The notes under the pieces: generated by a model
The model's input: only the letters and a program-made list of their open reading frames with translations
Database searches by the model: none
Told to the model about the DNA's origin: nothing
Program-made: the position numbers and the translations under genes
Shown here: positions 63,782 to 64,000 of the stretch, piece after piece
Position numbering within the stretch: the first letter of the stretch is position 1
How the letters are laid out: the number at the start of each line of letters is the position of its first letter
From: Lederbergia citri
Lineage (GTDB): Bacteria; Bacillota; Bacilli; Bacillales; Bacillaceae_C
DNA length: 64,000 bases
Assembly (NCBI RefSeq): GCF_018343625.1
Contig: NZ_JAGYPG010000001.1
Coordinates: forward strand, 664,342 to 728,341
Reading direction: 5' to 3'

Positions 63782-63997
63782 CTAAATAATACGTTTCTCA
63801 TACTCAAACGGTTCTTCACATGAGTATATTTCATGGAAAAAACCTTTATACGGGATATCGTCTTCCAAACATTTTATGAGATACGACAGCTCCTCGTCAC
63901 CCTCTGGATCTTCGCCATTATTCTGCGTCACTTCAAATGCATCTACAATATTTTCCATGAGAACTACGTTGATAAATAAGGGCAATTTATCCAACAC
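63782..63997 (-). CDS. Hypothetical protein, cut by window edge
   Basis: At least 71 aa, acidic in the middle (NNGEDPEGDEELSYLIKCLE) and ending CEEPFEYEKRII. The start may lie beyond the window; GTG 63997 is the last possible one here. No family recognised. Confidence 0.5.
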   Translation of the reverse strand: MLDKLPLFINVVLMENIVDAFEVTQNNGEDPEGDEELSYLIKCLEDDIPYKGFFHEIYSCEEPFEYEKRII

Positions 63998-64000
63998 CGT

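Overview
The window looks like the chromosome of a low-GC, endospore-forming Bacillaceae. It has many TTG/GTG starts behind strong AGGAGG sites, a SleB/CwlJ-type cell-wall hydrolase, a Spo0E-like phosphatase, a YolD-like protein, Lpl/Ytc-type sugar ABC genes, a cre box and two ECF sigma/anti-sigma pairs. No rRNA, tRNA, CRISPR array, integrase, transposase or prophage was recognised. Everything is read by eye; no database search was run.

1-15 kb is ordinary chromosome. The end of a D-mannonate dehydratase gene (uxuA) is followed by a plus-strand carbohydrate locus: two permeases, a lipoprotein binding protein, a DUF624/YesL-like membrane protein, a NIF3-like protein and a large GH2 glycosidase. 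Two operator-like palindromes and a cre box precede it. Next come a staygreen-family protein, an ABC-F ribosome-protection ATPase behind a leader-peptide attenuator, a PadR-MFS drug-efflux pair with an operator over its promoter, an O6-alkylguanine-DNA alkyltransferase and a cold-shock gene.

15.4-62.3 kb is very different. About 27 full or near-full copies and at least 15 half copies of one dispersed repeat lie between single, mostly minus-strand, functionally unrelated genes. Read on the minus strand, each full copy has a TTAAACTAACGGGTG box, a hairpin, a T-tract, and an AAGCTAACGGGCAG box running into TTTAGTTGAA. All copies point the same way as most of the genes. Hairpin stems differ between copies but still pair, so structure is conserved. 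Some copies are reduced to one half, and one looks collapsed between its two boxes. The genes include nucleotidyltransferases, an aminoglycoside-phosphotransferase-like kinase, VOC and DinB proteins, MFS pumps, a Tet(M)-like GTPase, GNAT, NUDIX, a dihydrofolate-reductase-like protein, a methyltransferase, lipoproteins and many 50-100 aa membrane proteins. The layout resembles a gene-cassette array without a visible integrase and is the main candidate for an undescribed system; a spread of terminator-like intergenic repeats is the sober alternative.

Within the island are a second near-identical cold-shock gene, a redox module (flavoprotein reductase, FMN reductase, monooxygenase, HxlR regulator), a MarR/hydrolase pair with a palindromic operator, and many decaying genes: a kinase chimera, an Amj fragment, amidohydrolase and M20 peptidase remnants, a serine hydrolase and a DinB gene with single nonsense codons, and DUF998, NTPase and Tet(M)-like genes with frameshifts.

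62.3-64 kb returns to repeat-free sequence with a cell-wall hydrolase and a partial gene at the edge. The two ECF sigma/anti-sigma operons lie inside the island, one near its right end.
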